31,012 nt of DNA from Glaciecola sp034112105 (GTDB lineage Bacteria > Pseudomonadota > Gammaproteobacteria > Enterobacterales > Alteromonadaceae), in assembly GCA_034112105.1 (NCBI GenBank), contig JAWUVZ010000117.1, positions 1 to 31,012 of the forward strand. The letters are read 5' to 3'. The position numbers and the translations under genes are program-made. Positions 1 to 8,229 of this stretch are shown in pieces. Under the pieces are notes generated by a model. That model saw nothing but the letters and a program-made list of their open reading frames with translations. It had not been told where the DNA came from and did not search any database. The stretch's first letter is position 1, and each line of letters starts with the position of its first letter.

Positions 1-1
1 A

Positions 2-604
2 GAGGGGATAGAAGACGGCATTCGTGCCTTTGATAAGGAAAGTTTAGCCTCGCTGTCAGAGGAGGTGATGCATTTGCAAAAATTAGTCAATGATTTAACT
101 GAACTGTCGAATGCTGAAATTGGTGCGATAAGTTATGATAAAACCAATCTTGATTTAACCAGTTTGCTTAAGCACAATATCCTGCGGCACCAGACCAAAG
201 CCAACGCGGCAGGCTTATCGTTACTGACCGAAATAAAGGCCAAAAAGTTAATTGTTTGGGCCGACGAGACACGAATCAATCAGCTGTTTGATAATTTAAT
301 AAACAACTGCATTAAGTACACGGATGCCCCAGGCGAAATAGTTATTACACTGTCGACAGAAAACAACAGGGCAATAATAACGATCAATGATACTTTACCT
401 AAGGTGCCACAAGCATCCTTAGATAAACTATTTGAACATTTATATCGTGTAGAAACTTCCAGGAATAGAGAAACAGGTGGCTCAGGTTTAGGCTTAGCGT
501 TATGTAAAAATATTGTGCAAGCCCATCATGGTGAAATCACCGCTAGCGGATCATCACATGGAGGTTTACGGATTTTCTGTACACTACCTTTAGTTAATCC
601 TTAG
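2..604 (+). CDS. baeS: BaeS-like sensor histidine kinase, C-terminal part (5' end outside window)
   Basis: The frame is open from base 2, so this is the 3' end of a larger gene; the first ATG at 65 is internal. The visible protein covers the segment after the phosphoacceptor histidine and the whole HATPase domain: an N-box around residues with NLINNCIKY, an F-box/G2 region with FEHLYRVE and GGSGLGLAL, and a final TLPL strand. The wording closely follows the E. coli envelope-stress sensor BaeS, which phosphorylates BaeR at the inner membrane. It lies 27 bp upstream of a BaeR-like regulator, so the two are probably co-transcribed. Odd point: the G1 box, normally DxxPGV in BaeS, reads DTLPKV here, so its glycine is replaced by lysine. 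The sensor input domain lies outside the window, so the signal is unknown. Confidence 0.85.
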   Translation, partial: EGIEDGIRAFDKESLASLSEEVMHLQKLVNDLTELSNAEIGAISYDKTNLDLTSLLKHNILRHQTKANAAGLSLLTEIKAKKLIVWADETRINQLFDNLINNCIKYTDAPGEIVITLSTENNRAIITINDTLPKVPQASLDKLFEHLYRVETSRNRETGGSGLGLALCKNIVQAHHGEITASGSSHGGLRIFCTLPLVNP

Positions 605-631
605 CCAATAAAAATCAATAACAGGATAACA

Positions 632-1300
632 ATGGCTCATATACTGATAGTTGAAGATGAAGAAAAATTAGCGAAAATTATGGCTGACTATCTACAGCAG
701 GCGGGTTATCAAACGTCAATTTTACTGGACGGCCTTGACGTAATAAACACCATAAAAACTCGCTCAATTGATCTTGTCTTGCTTGATCTCATGCTGCCAG
801 GTAAAGACGGTCTCACCCTATGCCGAGAATTACGAGAGTTTAGCGATATCGCCATTATAATACTAACGGCAAGAGTAGAAGAAATAGACCGCCTGTTGGG
901 GTTAGATATTGGTGCAGATGACTACATTTGTAAACCTTATTCACCGCGCGAAGTGGTCGCACGTGTGAAGACTATTTTAAGACGCATATCACCACAAGCA
1001 ACAAGTTCCTCTACTATATTAACGCTTGATGGTGACACTTATCAGGCAAAAGTTTATCAACAACTTATCGAGTTAACGGCTATTGAATTTAACTTACTCA
1101 AAATTCTAAATAAGAAACCCGGTAGAATTTACTCACGTGCACAATTAATTGAGCTGGTTTACCAAGACAACCGAATAGTGAGTGAACGAACAATTGACAG
1201 CCATATTAAAAAGCTTCGTAAAAAGCTTAATACCGTAGAAACTGATAATGAATTGGTACAATCGGTTTATAGTGTTGGCTACAAGCTGATTTTACCTTAG
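632..1300 (+). CDS. baeR: BaeR-like OmpR-family response regulator
   Basis: A 222-aa two-domain regulator. The receiver domain (about 1-120) has the acidic pair E8/D9, the phosphoacceptor D52 in LLDLMLPG, T79 and K101. The winged-helix DNA-binding domain (about 128-222) carries the ELTAIEFNLL and SERTIDSHIKKLRKKL signatures of the OmpR/PhoB group. Length and wording fit BaeR, the partner of the BaeS-type kinase encoded just upstream. In E. coli BaeSR controls efflux and envelope-stress genes; the target set here is inferred only. The ATG at 632 follows the kinase stop by 27 bp. No clear terminator follows. Confidence 0.88.
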   Translation: MAHILIVEDEEKLAKIMADYLQQAGYQTSILLDGLDVINTIKTRSIDLVLLDLMLPGKDGLTLCRELREFSDIAIIILTARVEEIDRLLGLDIGADDYICKPYSPREVVARVKTILRRISPQATSSSTILTLDGDTYQAKVYQQLIELTAIEFNLLKILNKKPGRIYSRAQLIELVYQDNRIVSERTIDSHIKKLRKKLNTVETDNELVQSVYSVGYKLILP

Positions 1301-1758
1301 CAATAGGTTACTAAATAATTCACTACGACTAAGGAAAATAAGATAATCAAGCCTTGGTGAGTTTGATCAGGTATTAAGAGCGGTAAGATTGTTTTCTGGT
1401 GTCTTAAACCGTGAAACTAGTATTTTCCTCAGTTTAAGCTAAATGGACCTTCATAGAGCATGTTTACAATGCAGATATGACAGCTTTGCTCCAGTATCTC
1501 CTTGGAAACTGTCGCAATAGGTTTTGGAAATGTCACCAAATTAGGAAAAGATATTCAATTTATTGAGAATCAAAAAGTATTTATTTATTAATTTAGTCGT
1601 AAAAAACAGCAAATCCTGAACTTCACTGATAAATTTTGTAGTCTGTTATCAAGCTTATCTGGTCTAACATTATGTTTAAATGGAAACTTCCAAAGTTGTA
1701 ATGATTCCCAATTTAAACAACGTTGATCACAAATATCCCGCTTATCCGAAAATCAAGG
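1301..1758. other. intergenic stretch with no recognisable gene
   Basis: About 460 bp of AT-rich DNA between the baeR stop and the thr operator. All frames on both strands are broken by frequent stops. I see no RNA gene, repeat or convincing hairpin. Confidence 0.5.
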
Positions 1759-1759
1759 T

Positions 1760-1783
1760 TGACATATAGACGTCTATACGGCA
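1760..1783 (+). promoter_or_regulatory. candidate MetJ operator (three adjacent met boxes) upstream of thrABC
   Basis: Bases 1768-1775 are AGACGTCT, an exact match to the 8-bp met box bound by the methionine repressor MetJ. The flanking 8-mers in register, TGACATAT (1760-1767) and ATACGGCA (1776-1783), each match 5 of 8 positions, giving the tandem arrangement MetJ dimers need. The centre lies in a perfect 14-bp palindrome (1765-1778). A TTGACA hexamer at 1759-1764, a likely -35 element, overlaps the first box. No convincing -10 was found at standard spacing. Binding is inferred from the motif, not shown. Confidence 0.7.
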
Positions 1784-1849
1784 AATTGTGCCCATAAAAT
1801 AATAATAATACTAACGACAAAAAGTTAAACTGAGAGGGTTGAACTACGT

Positions 1850-2020
1850 ATGGTTAAGATTGCACGAAAAAACGTCAATATAATTACCCATACTAGTGAT
1901 AATTTACCTCGCGCAGCCTTCAGTGCTGTGAGTCATATTGTAGCAATTATCATGATAATAAAAATGATGCAAACAATGACCAGTATGATGATTACCATGC
2001 CATTAAGGGGCAGTCGTTAG
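1850..2020 (+). CDS. thrL: thr operon leader peptide, Met/Ile/Thr-rich
   Basis: A 56-codon ORF starting at ATG 1850, preceded by a GAGAGGG stretch at 1832-1838, and ending 92 bp before thrA. Residues 30-50 hold 16 Met, Ile or Thr residues out of 21 (7 Met, 6 Ile, 3 Thr). It is followed at once by a strong intrinsic terminator, the arrangement of an attenuation leader. The E. coli thr leader is rich in Thr and Ile only; here Met is the most frequent of the three. The first 29 residues are not biased and their role is unclear. Ribosome stalling at the biased stretch, when charged tRNA for these amino acids is short, would allow thrABC transcription (inferred from the classic mechanism). Confidence 0.78.
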   Translation: MVKIARKNVNIITHTSDNLPRAAFSAVSHIVAIIMIIKMMQTMTSMMITMPLRGSR

Positions 2021-2070
2021 CTTTTGCATATTAAGCAGTTAACGAAAGCCCGCTAAAAGCGGGTTTTTTT
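2008..2070 (+). terminator. thr attenuator: terminator with overlapping antiterminator
   Basis: The terminator hairpin has a 6-bp core, CCCGCT at 2049-2054 pairing with AGCGGG at 2058-2063 across an AAA loop, extended outward by three A-U pairs and a G-U pair (2045-2048 with 2064-2067), and a T7 run at 2064-2070. A competing helix is visible: GGGC at 2008-2011 with GCCC at 2048-2051, and CGTTA at 2015-2019 with TAACG at 2040-2044. It uses the left arm of the terminator and overlaps the leader stop codon at 2018-2020. A ribosome finishing the leader would block this helix and favour termination; a ribosome stalled upstream would leave it free. Confidence 0.78.
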
Positions 2071-2112
2071 GTATGTGGCAAATATAAGCTCAGTTGAGCA
2101 CAGGAGAGATAA

Positions 2113-4578
2113 ATGAAGGTTTTAAAGTTTGGTGGTTCAAGTCTCGCAGACGCAACTAGATATATGCGCGTGCTTGAAATTAGCACAGATACACACCAAA
2201 CAGAGGGTGCTGCCGTCGTGTTATCTGCACCTAAAGGAGTGACCAACGCTCTTTCATTGTTATGTGAACAAGCTCAGTCGGGTAATGATTACGGCGAGCT
2301 TTTCGCAAAATTAAACATGACTCTGCACGCTATTGCAGATGATTTAAACGAGAGTTTAGACAGTTTTGCTTACCAGCCACTTAGTGACTTTATTACTGAA
2401 AAATTGTCGATACTTGAGCAACAGCTGAAAGGCATTGCGCTATTAAAAATCTGTCCTGACCAAATCACAGCTGCGATTTTGAGTCTGGGCGAGTATGTTA
2501 GCGTCCGTATTTTTAGTGAAATTTTGAACGCAAAAGGGCTTCGCAATAATATTATTGACCCTGTCGATTATATTGTCGCGCATGGTGATTACCTTGACAG
2601 CATTGCTGACTTAAGTGCGAGCAAAGCGCGTTTTTCCGACGTTGATACCAGCGGCGCTTCACTCATCATCATGCCTGGGTTTGTTGCGGTCAATGAGTTG
2701 GGCGAAAAGGTTACGCTCGGTCGTAACGGCTCGGACTATTCTGCAGCCATTTTAGCTGCGTGCATTGACGCGAGTTGTTGCGAAATTTGGACCGACGTTG
2801 ATGGCGTTTATAATGCCGACCCTAATCAAGTAGATGGCGCTGTTCTACTCGATAAATTAACTTATCAAGAAGCGATGGAGCTGTCTTACTTTGGCGCTAA
2901 GGTACTGCATCCCAAAACCATCGGTCCTATTGCGCAATATAGTATTCCTTGTTTAATCCGCAACACCTTAAATCCAATTGCACCAGGTACATTAATTAGC
3001 CATGAAGCAAGTGAGAAGTGGACGAGCGTGAAAGGTATTTCTCACCTTGAAAATGTGGTGATGTTTAACATTGCAGGCCCAGGAATGAAGGGCATGGTTG
3101 GTATGGCTAGTCGTATTTTCGATGTTATTTCCACAGGTAATATTTCAATCAGTTTAATTACGCAAAGTTCGTCTGAATATAGCATCAGTTTTTGTATTCA
3201 AAATAAAGATGCTGACCGCGCCCTAGAGTTGTTAGAAGACAGCTTCGCACTTGAACTCATCAATCAACTACTTGAACCAATTGAAGTGCGTCGAGAACTC
3301 GCTATTGTGACACTGGTGGGTGACGGAATGCGCCAGTCACAGGGAATGGCGGCTAAGTTCTTTGGTGCATTAGCGCAGGCGAGAGTGAATAATGTGGCCA
3401 TTGCGCAGGGCTCGTCAGAGCGTTCAATCAGTACCGTGATTGAAAATTCGAAAGCTAAAAAAGCAGTAAAAGTGATACATCAGAATTTCTTCACAAAAAA
3501 GCACACCATTGATGCGTTTTTGGTCGGGTGTGGAAACGTTGGCAAAGAGTTACTTCGTCAAATTGCGCAGCAACAACCTGCGTTGATGGCTAGAAATATT
3601 AGACTCGAAGTATTTGGTGTCGCTAATAGTCGTAAGCTATTGCTGAATAGCAATGGCGTTGACTTAAATTCTGATTGGAAGGCGGAGCTAGAAAAAGCGG
3701 ATGAAGCATTCTCAGTCGCCCGTATCCATAAATTTGCGAATGATAACAGTTTAGTTAATCCAGTTATTATTGATTGTACAAGTAACGAAGTCATTGCAGA
3801 CTTGTATATAGAAATGATGAATTCAGGTTGCCATGTTGTAACGCCAAATAAGAAGGCCAATACAGCATCCATGGATCAGTACCGAAAGCTACAACGCACT
3901 ACCCAGAAAACTAACCGACAATACCTTTATGAAACCACTGTTGGCGCAGGATTGCCTGTCATTGATAACTTACAGAAACTAGTTGCAGCGGGTGATGAAC
4001 TAGAAAGTTTTGAGGGTATTTTGTCAGGCTCACTGTCATATGTATTCGGTAAACTTGATGAAGGTATGAGCTTATCTGAAGCAACCTTAATAGCTAAAGA
4101 AAATGGCTTTACTGAGCCTGATCCTCGCGATGATTTATCAGGCATGGATGTGGCACGCAAGCTACTTATTATGGCGCGTGAGTCGGGTTTAGAATTGGAA
4201 CTTGTCGACATTGAAATTGAATCTGTTTTACCCCCTAACTTTGACGACACAGGGACTGTTGAACAATTTCTAACTAACTTGCCGTCCTTGGATGCAGACG
4301 TAAAGAAAAGAGTTGAAAGTGCAAAAGAAGCGGGTAACGTGTTGCGCTATGTAGGCTCAATTAAACAAAATAAATGTAAGGTGTCCATTCAGGAAGTACC
4401 ACTTAGTCACCCATTAGCAACGGTAAAAGACGGTGAGAATGCCCTCGCTATTCATAGTAAATATTACCAACCTATTCCGTTTGTTATACGTGGTTATGGT
4501 GCTGGCGCTACTGTTACTGCCGCTGGTGTATTCGCTGATGTACTTCGTACCATGCCTTGGACTCAGGATTTCGGATAA
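2113..4578 (+). CDS. thrA: bifunctional aspartokinase / homoserine dehydrogenase I
   Basis: An 821-aa fused enzyme (E. coli ThrA is 820) catalysing the first and third steps of the aspartate pathway: aspartate phosphorylation and reduction of aspartate semialdehyde to homoserine. The kinase domain (about 1-290) begins with KFGGSSL at residues 5-11 and has EIWTDVDGVY. Two ACT regulatory regions follow (about 310-460), where threonine feedback normally acts. The dehydrogenase begins with a Rossmann motif GCGNVG at 472-477 and contains the TPNKKA and GAGLPV motifs. ATG 2113 has an AGGAGA site at 2102-2107. It is the first structural gene of thrABC, under the upstream leader/attenuator; its stop overlaps the thrB start by one base. 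Homoserine also feeds methionine synthesis, which fits the upstream met boxes. Confidence 0.97.
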   Translation: MKVLKFGGSSLADATRYMRVLEISTDTHQTEGAAVVLSAPKGVTNALSLLCEQAQSGNDYGELFAKLNMTLHAIADDLNESLDSFAYQPLSDFITEKLSILEQQLKGIALLKICPDQITAAILSLGEYVSVRIFSEILNAKGLRNNIIDPVDYIVAHGDYLDSIADLSASKARFSDVDTSGASLIIMPGFVAVNELGEKVTLGRNGSDYSAAILAACIDASCCEIWTDVDGVYNADPNQVDGAVLLDKLTYQEAMELSYFGAKVLHPKTIGPIAQYSIPCLIRNTLNPIAPGTLISHEASEKWTSVKGISHLENVVMFNIAGPGMKGMVGMASRIFDVISTGNISISLITQSSSEYSISFCIQNKDADRALELLEDSFALELINQLLEPIEVRRELAIVTLVGDGMRQSQGMAAKFFGALAQARVNNVAIAQGSSERSISTVIENSKAKKAVKVIHQNFFTKKHTIDAFLVGCGNVGKELLRQIAQQQPALMARNIRLEVFGVANSRKLLLNSNGVDLNSDWKAELEKADEAFSVARIHKFANDNSLVNPVIIDCTSNEVIADLYIEMMNSGCHVVTPNKKANTASMDQYRKLQRTTQKTNRQYLYETTVGAGLPVIDNLQKLVAAGDELESFEGILSGSLSYVFGKLDEGMSLSEATLIAKENGFTEPDPRDDLSGMDVARKLLIMARESGLELELVDIEIESVLPPNFDDTGTVEQFLTNLPSLDADVKKRVESAKEAGNVLRYVGSIKQNKCKVSIQEVPLSHPLATVKDGENALAIHSKYYQPIPFVIRGYGAGATVTAAGVFADVLRTMPWTQDFG

Positions 4579-5531
4579 TGACTACAAAAACAACAAAAGC
4601 ATTTGCTCCCGCATCGATTGGTAATGTCAGCCTTGGTTTTGATTTGATGGGCGCGGCATTACAACCTATAGACGGCACACAATTAGGTGATTGGGTTGCG
4701 GTAACCGACGCTGATGAGTTTTCATTAAGTGTAGACGGTGCTTTCGCCGATAGATTGCCGCCGGGTTCTGAAAACAACATAGTGACCAAGTGTTATATTT
4801 TTTTCCAAAATAAATTAAGGTCTATTGCTAAATCGCCGCTCAAGGTTAAGGTACATTTGCACAAAGCATTGCCTATCGGTAGCGGATTAGGCTCGAGTGC
4901 TAGCTCCATTGTTGCTGCTTTTTATGCATTAAATGAACATGCAGAAAGGCCGTTTTCACAAGATGAACTTTTGGTTATGATGGGGGAGTTGGAAGGTCAA
5001 ATTAGTGGTAGTGTGCATTATGATAATGTGGCGCCAAGCTATATTGGTGGTCTTGTGCTGATGACCGGCGAAGCCTCTCCAGTAGCGGTTAAACTTCCGT
5101 GTTTTGATAACTGGTATTGGGTTGTGTGTTATTCTGGCATTACCGTATCGACCGCTGAAGCGAGACGATTGTTACCTAAACACTATGCATTATCAGATAC
5201 CCTTGATTTTGGCCGTCAACTTAGCGTGTTCGTCCATAGTTTATATACGCAAAATGAAACGCTAGCAGCGAAAATGATGACTGACGTAATTGCTGAACAG
5301 CACAGAAAAGTACTGCTACCACGATTCGATGATGCGCGCGCTGCGTGCATGGCTAGCAATGCATTAGCATTCGGCATTTCAGGGTCGGGCCCAACTGTGT
5401 TCGCCGTTGCTAAAGAGCTTGACGAAGCAAAAAAAATGCAGGCCTGGTTAGAAAAAGAGTATATTCAGAACAAAGACGGCTTTAGCCATATTTGTCAGTT
5501 AAGTGACAAAGGAACAACTCTCCTTTCTTAA
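4578..5531 (+). CDS. thrB: homoserine kinase
   Basis: A GHMP-family kinase of 317 aa (E. coli 310) that phosphorylates homoserine to O-phosphohomoserine using ATP. Motifs: APASIGNVSLGFD near the N-terminus, the ATP-binding glycine/serine loop LPIGSGLGSSASS, and GISGSGPTVFA near the C-terminus. The frame is open upstream to 4557, but ATG 4578 is chosen: it overlaps the thrA stop (TAATG), typical of translational coupling, and gives the family N-terminus. A weak AGGA lies at about 4565-4568. thrC follows after 103 bp, a wider gap than in E. coli. Confidence 0.96.
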   Translation: MTTKTTKAFAPASIGNVSLGFDLMGAALQPIDGTQLGDWVAVTDADEFSLSVDGAFADRLPPGSENNIVTKCYIFFQNKLRSIAKSPLKVKVHLHKALPIGSGLGSSASSIVAAFYALNEHAERPFSQDELLVMMGELEGQISGSVHYDNVAPSYIGGLVLMTGEASPVAVKLPCFDNWYWVVCYSGITVSTAEARRLLPKHYALSDTLDFGRQLSVFVHSLYTQNETLAAKMMTDVIAEQHRKVLLPRFDDARAACMASNALAFGISGSGPTVFAVAKELDEAKKMQAWLEKEYIQNKDGFSHICQLSDKGTTLLS

Positions 5532-5634
5532 GGTGTTTAGTTCGACAAGAATATAGACAGTTTGGGTGTCACAAAACCATAAAAGGCAGTGCTGACAACA
5601 CCATTAGCAGAACAAAAAAACAAAGGTTTTAGAC

Positions 5635-6918
5635 GTGAATTTAGTCAATTTGAAAGATGCGAGTGATAAAGTAAATTTTGCCGAAGCGGTAAAGAAAGGG
5701 TTGGGTAAAAATCAAGGCTTATATTTTCCTGAGGAAATTACTCCTTTTGAAAATATTGATGAAGTGCTGGCGTTGCCGTTTGTTGCAAGAAGTATTCGGA
5801 TACTAAAGCAACTCATTGGTGACGAGCTACCGGACGAACTCCTTAGCAAAATTGTCACTACCGCATTTCAGTTTGGTGCACCTTTAGTTAAGGTGACTGA
5901 GAATATTTATAGCTTAGAACTTTTTCACGGGCCTACGCTTGCGTTTAAAGACTTCGGCGGGCGTTTTATGGCACAGGTGTTAGCTAACATCAGTGAAGGC
6001 CAGCCAATTACTATTTTAACGGCAACCTCTGGTGATACCGGTGCTGCAGTTGCTCATGCATTTCATGGTATTAATAATATCCAAGTTGTTATTTTGTATC
6101 CCAAAGGCAAAATAAGCCCACTCCAAGAAAAACTGTTTACTACGCTAGGTGGCAATATCCACACCGTGGCTATTGAAGGCGACTTTGATGGATGCCAACA
6201 GTTAGTGAAAGCAGCATTTGATGATCCTGAAGTGCGCGATGGTTTACACCTAAATTCAGCGAATTCAATTAATATTAGCCGCTTGCTTGCACAAGTTTGT
6301 TACTATTTTGAAGCGGTTGCTCAATTACCTAAAGAACAACAAGATAAAGCGGTTTTCTCAGTGCCAAGTGGTAATTTTGGTAATCTTACAGCGGGTATGA
6401 TTGGAAAGTCACTGGGGCTGCCAATTAAGCGCTTTATCGCTGCGACTAATTCGAATGATACGGTGCCGCGTTATTTGCAAACGGGTGAATGGACACCTAA
6501 GTCCACCGTAGCAACTATCTCTAATGCAATGGATGTTAGCCAACCAAATAATTGGCCACGCATAGAAGCGCTAATTGAGCAGGGTTATATAGACAGAGAT
6601 AGCCTTATAGGCGAGGCTATCGACGAAGAGTATACGCAAGTAGCTATGCGCCAATTAGCTAGCTTGGGCTATGTTTCAGAGCCACACGCAGCTATCGGAT
6701 ATCGCTCATTATCGCGTTCTTTAGTCGAGGGTGAAGTTGGCATATTTTTAGGTACCGCACATCCAGCTAAATTTAGAGAAACGGTTGAAAACGTCTTGGG
6801 ACAACCCATTAGCTTACCGCAACCTTTGGCTGATTGTGTTGGTAAGCCAGATTTCTCTGTAGATATTGAAAATAGCTATGAAGCACTTAAGTCGCATATG
6901 TTTTCTATCTTAAAATAA
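5635..6918 (+). CDS. thrC: threonine synthase
   Basis: A PLP-dependent enzyme of 427 aa (E. coli 428) converting O-phosphohomoserine to threonine, the last step of the pathway. The PLP lysine is K105 in TLAFKDFGG. Other family motifs are TATSGDTGAAVAHAF, VPSGNFGN and SNAMDVSQPNNWPR. The start is GTG at 5635 with a weak AAAGG site at 5622-5626. No terminator is evident between thrB and thrC, so read-through from thrAB is likely. ung starts 17 bp after the stop, so the transcript probably continues. Confidence 0.97.
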   Translation: MNLVNLKDASDKVNFAEAVKKGLGKNQGLYFPEEITPFENIDEVLALPFVARSIRILKQLIGDELPDELLSKIVTTAFQFGAPLVKVTENIYSLELFHGPTLAFKDFGGRFMAQVLANISEGQPITILTATSGDTGAAVAHAFHGINNIQVVILYPKGKISPLQEKLFTTLGGNIHTVAIEGDFDGCQQLVKAAFDDPEVRDGLHLNSANSINISRLLAQVCYYFEAVAQLPKEQQDKAVFSVPSGNFGNLTAGMIGKSLGLPIKRFIAATNSNDTVPRYLQTGEWTPKSTVATISNAMDVSQPNNWPRIEALIEQGYIDRDSLIGEAIDEEYTQVAMRQLASLGYVSEPHAAIGYRSLSRSLVEGEVGIFLGTAHPAKFRETVENVLGQPISLPQPLADCVGKPDFSVDIENSYEALKSHMFSILK

Positions 6919-6935
6919 GTAAAGGAGTGACTCAC

Positions 6936-7673
6936 ATGCAAACTTGGGAATCACTTTTTGATATTAAAACTCTGGACCAAACCGCCGCTCACAATGTCAG
7001 TAACAATGCAGATACAAATAATAAAACACCGTCGAGCAGGTTGTCTTTGCGCTCGGGTTTGCAACGTGCTCTTAATCATGTAGCGAATGAGCGTGCTGCT
7101 GGCAAGGTCGTTTTCCCTCCACAGGCTGATGTATTCAACGCCTTCAAACTAACTAAACCAGAAAATTTGAAGGTGGTGATTTTAGGGCAAGACCCTTACC
7201 ACGGCTTAAACCAGTCGCATGGCTTATGTTTTTCAGTTCTCCAGGGGAATAAAATACCTCCCTCTTTGCGTAATATATACAAGGAACTTGCCACAGATAT
7301 TCCTTACTTTTCCCCCCCTGAACACGGCAACTTAAGTCATTGGGCAGAACAGGGCGTTTTGCTCCTCAATACGGTGTTAACGGTAGAGCAGGCGCAAGCT
7401 AACTCGCATAAGAATATTGGTTGGGAACATTTCACAGACGGCGTTATTTCGACGATTAACAATGAATTCGAGAATGTGATTTTTTTACTATGGGGTGCAC
7501 CGGCGCAGAAAAAATCGACGTTAATCGATCAAAACCGTCATACTATTTTTACCTCTGTTCACCCGTCACCTTTATCTGCATATCGCGGCTTTTTTGGCTG
7601 TCAGCATTTTAGTATGACTAACAAGATCCTAAAGTCATTAGGCAAAAAACAAATTGATTGGCAACCTAAATAG
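6936..7673 (+). CDS. ung: uracil-DNA glycosylase
   Basis: Family-1 UDG, 245 aa, which excises uracil from DNA to start base-excision repair. The catalytic loop GQDPYHG has the water-activating aspartate at residue 86, and the HPSPLSA loop carries H209. LLLNTVLTV and GWEHFTD are also conserved. A GTG at 6927 is in frame, but ATG 6936 is chosen because the strong AAAGGAG site (6921-6927) lies 8 bp before it. The protein is longer than E. coli Ung (229 aa) because of a polar N-terminal stretch (about residues 12-35). It sits 17 bp after thrC, an apparent operon link without an obvious functional reason. Confidence 0.97.
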   Translation: MQTWESLFDIKTLDQTAAHNVSNNADTNNKTPSSRLSLRSGLQRALNHVANERAAGKVVFPPQADVFNAFKLTKPENLKVVILGQDPYHGLNQSHGLCFSVLQGNKIPPSLRNIYKELATDIPYFSPPEHGNLSHWAEQGVLLLNTVLTVEQAQANSHKNIGWEHFTDGVISTINNEFENVIFLLWGAPAQKKSTLIDQNRHTIFTSVHPSPLSAYRGFFGCQHFSMTNKILKSLGKKQIDWQPK

Positions 7674-7831
7674 ATACCAGATAATTGCCTGATGTGGAAA
7701 GACTGATGTCGTGCGCATTAATACTTCTTGCTCAAAACACACCTATTGATTTAAGGCGATATACTAAGAAATACGGGTAGGGATTAATCTGAAAACGTTG
7801 GTTATTTATGAAGATAATTAGGTAAATGTAA

Positions 7832-7878
7832 AAAAAATGCCACTCTGAACTTCTTGATATAGTTGAGTGGCATTTTTT
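7832..7878. terminator. bidirectional terminator between ung and the DUF3545 gene
   Basis: A 14-bp perfect stem, AAAAAATGCCACTC (7832-7845) with its complement at 7865-7878, around a 19-nt loop. It ends in T-runs on both strands, so it can stop transcripts from ung (plus) and from the small gene 7882-8058 (minus). Confidence 0.85.
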
Positions 7879-7881
7879 CTG

Positions 7882-8058
7882 TTATCGCATCATTTGGTTT
7901 AATTCATGCTCTAAACTAGTATCCAAATCACATAGTTCTCTTTCGAGTTTATATTTGTCTTGAATAGCTTCAATCTCTCTCCATTTTCGTTTTTTGCTTT
8001 TGGTTTTAACTGGACGGGACTCTGTATCGATTATTGACATTAACTCGGCTCTTTCCAC
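7882..8058 (-). CDS. DUF3545 family small protein
   Basis: A highly charged protein of about 58 aa with the family core KSKKRKWREIEAI, recognised as DUF3545, a family of roughly 60-aa proteins of unknown function in Vibrio and Alteromonadales. The frame can start at ATG 8064 (60 aa), but the AAGGAG sequence (8065-8070 on the minus strand) then abuts the start codon with no spacer. The in-frame GTG at 8058 sits 6 nt after it, the usual distance, so GTG is preferred. An ATG at 8040 is a third option. The basic centre and acidic C-terminal half suggest a helical, perhaps nucleic-acid- or protein-binding peptide; this is speculative. It lies downstream of pgi on the same strand. Confidence 0.8.
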   Translation of the reverse strand: MERAELMSIIDTESRPVKTKSKKRKWREIEAIQDKYKLERELCDLDTSLEHELNQMMR

Positions 8059-8229
8059 GTGCATCTCCTTATCGAAACCGTTTACTGCATATCCAACTCA
8101 CGCTATGAAGAGCATTTTTCCTAACTGCTCATACTTAATATGTACCATACGCGTTGCAAAATTAAAACATATTAATTAACTGTTTATTAACTTTCCATTG
8201 CATTTTTACTACATTAGCGGCGATTTATT

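Noticed and set aside
3558..3872. Long antisense open frames inside thrA
   Set aside because: Shadows of a strongly recognised coding frame; the same applies to other antisense frames within pgi, mscS and the PEP-CTERM gene.
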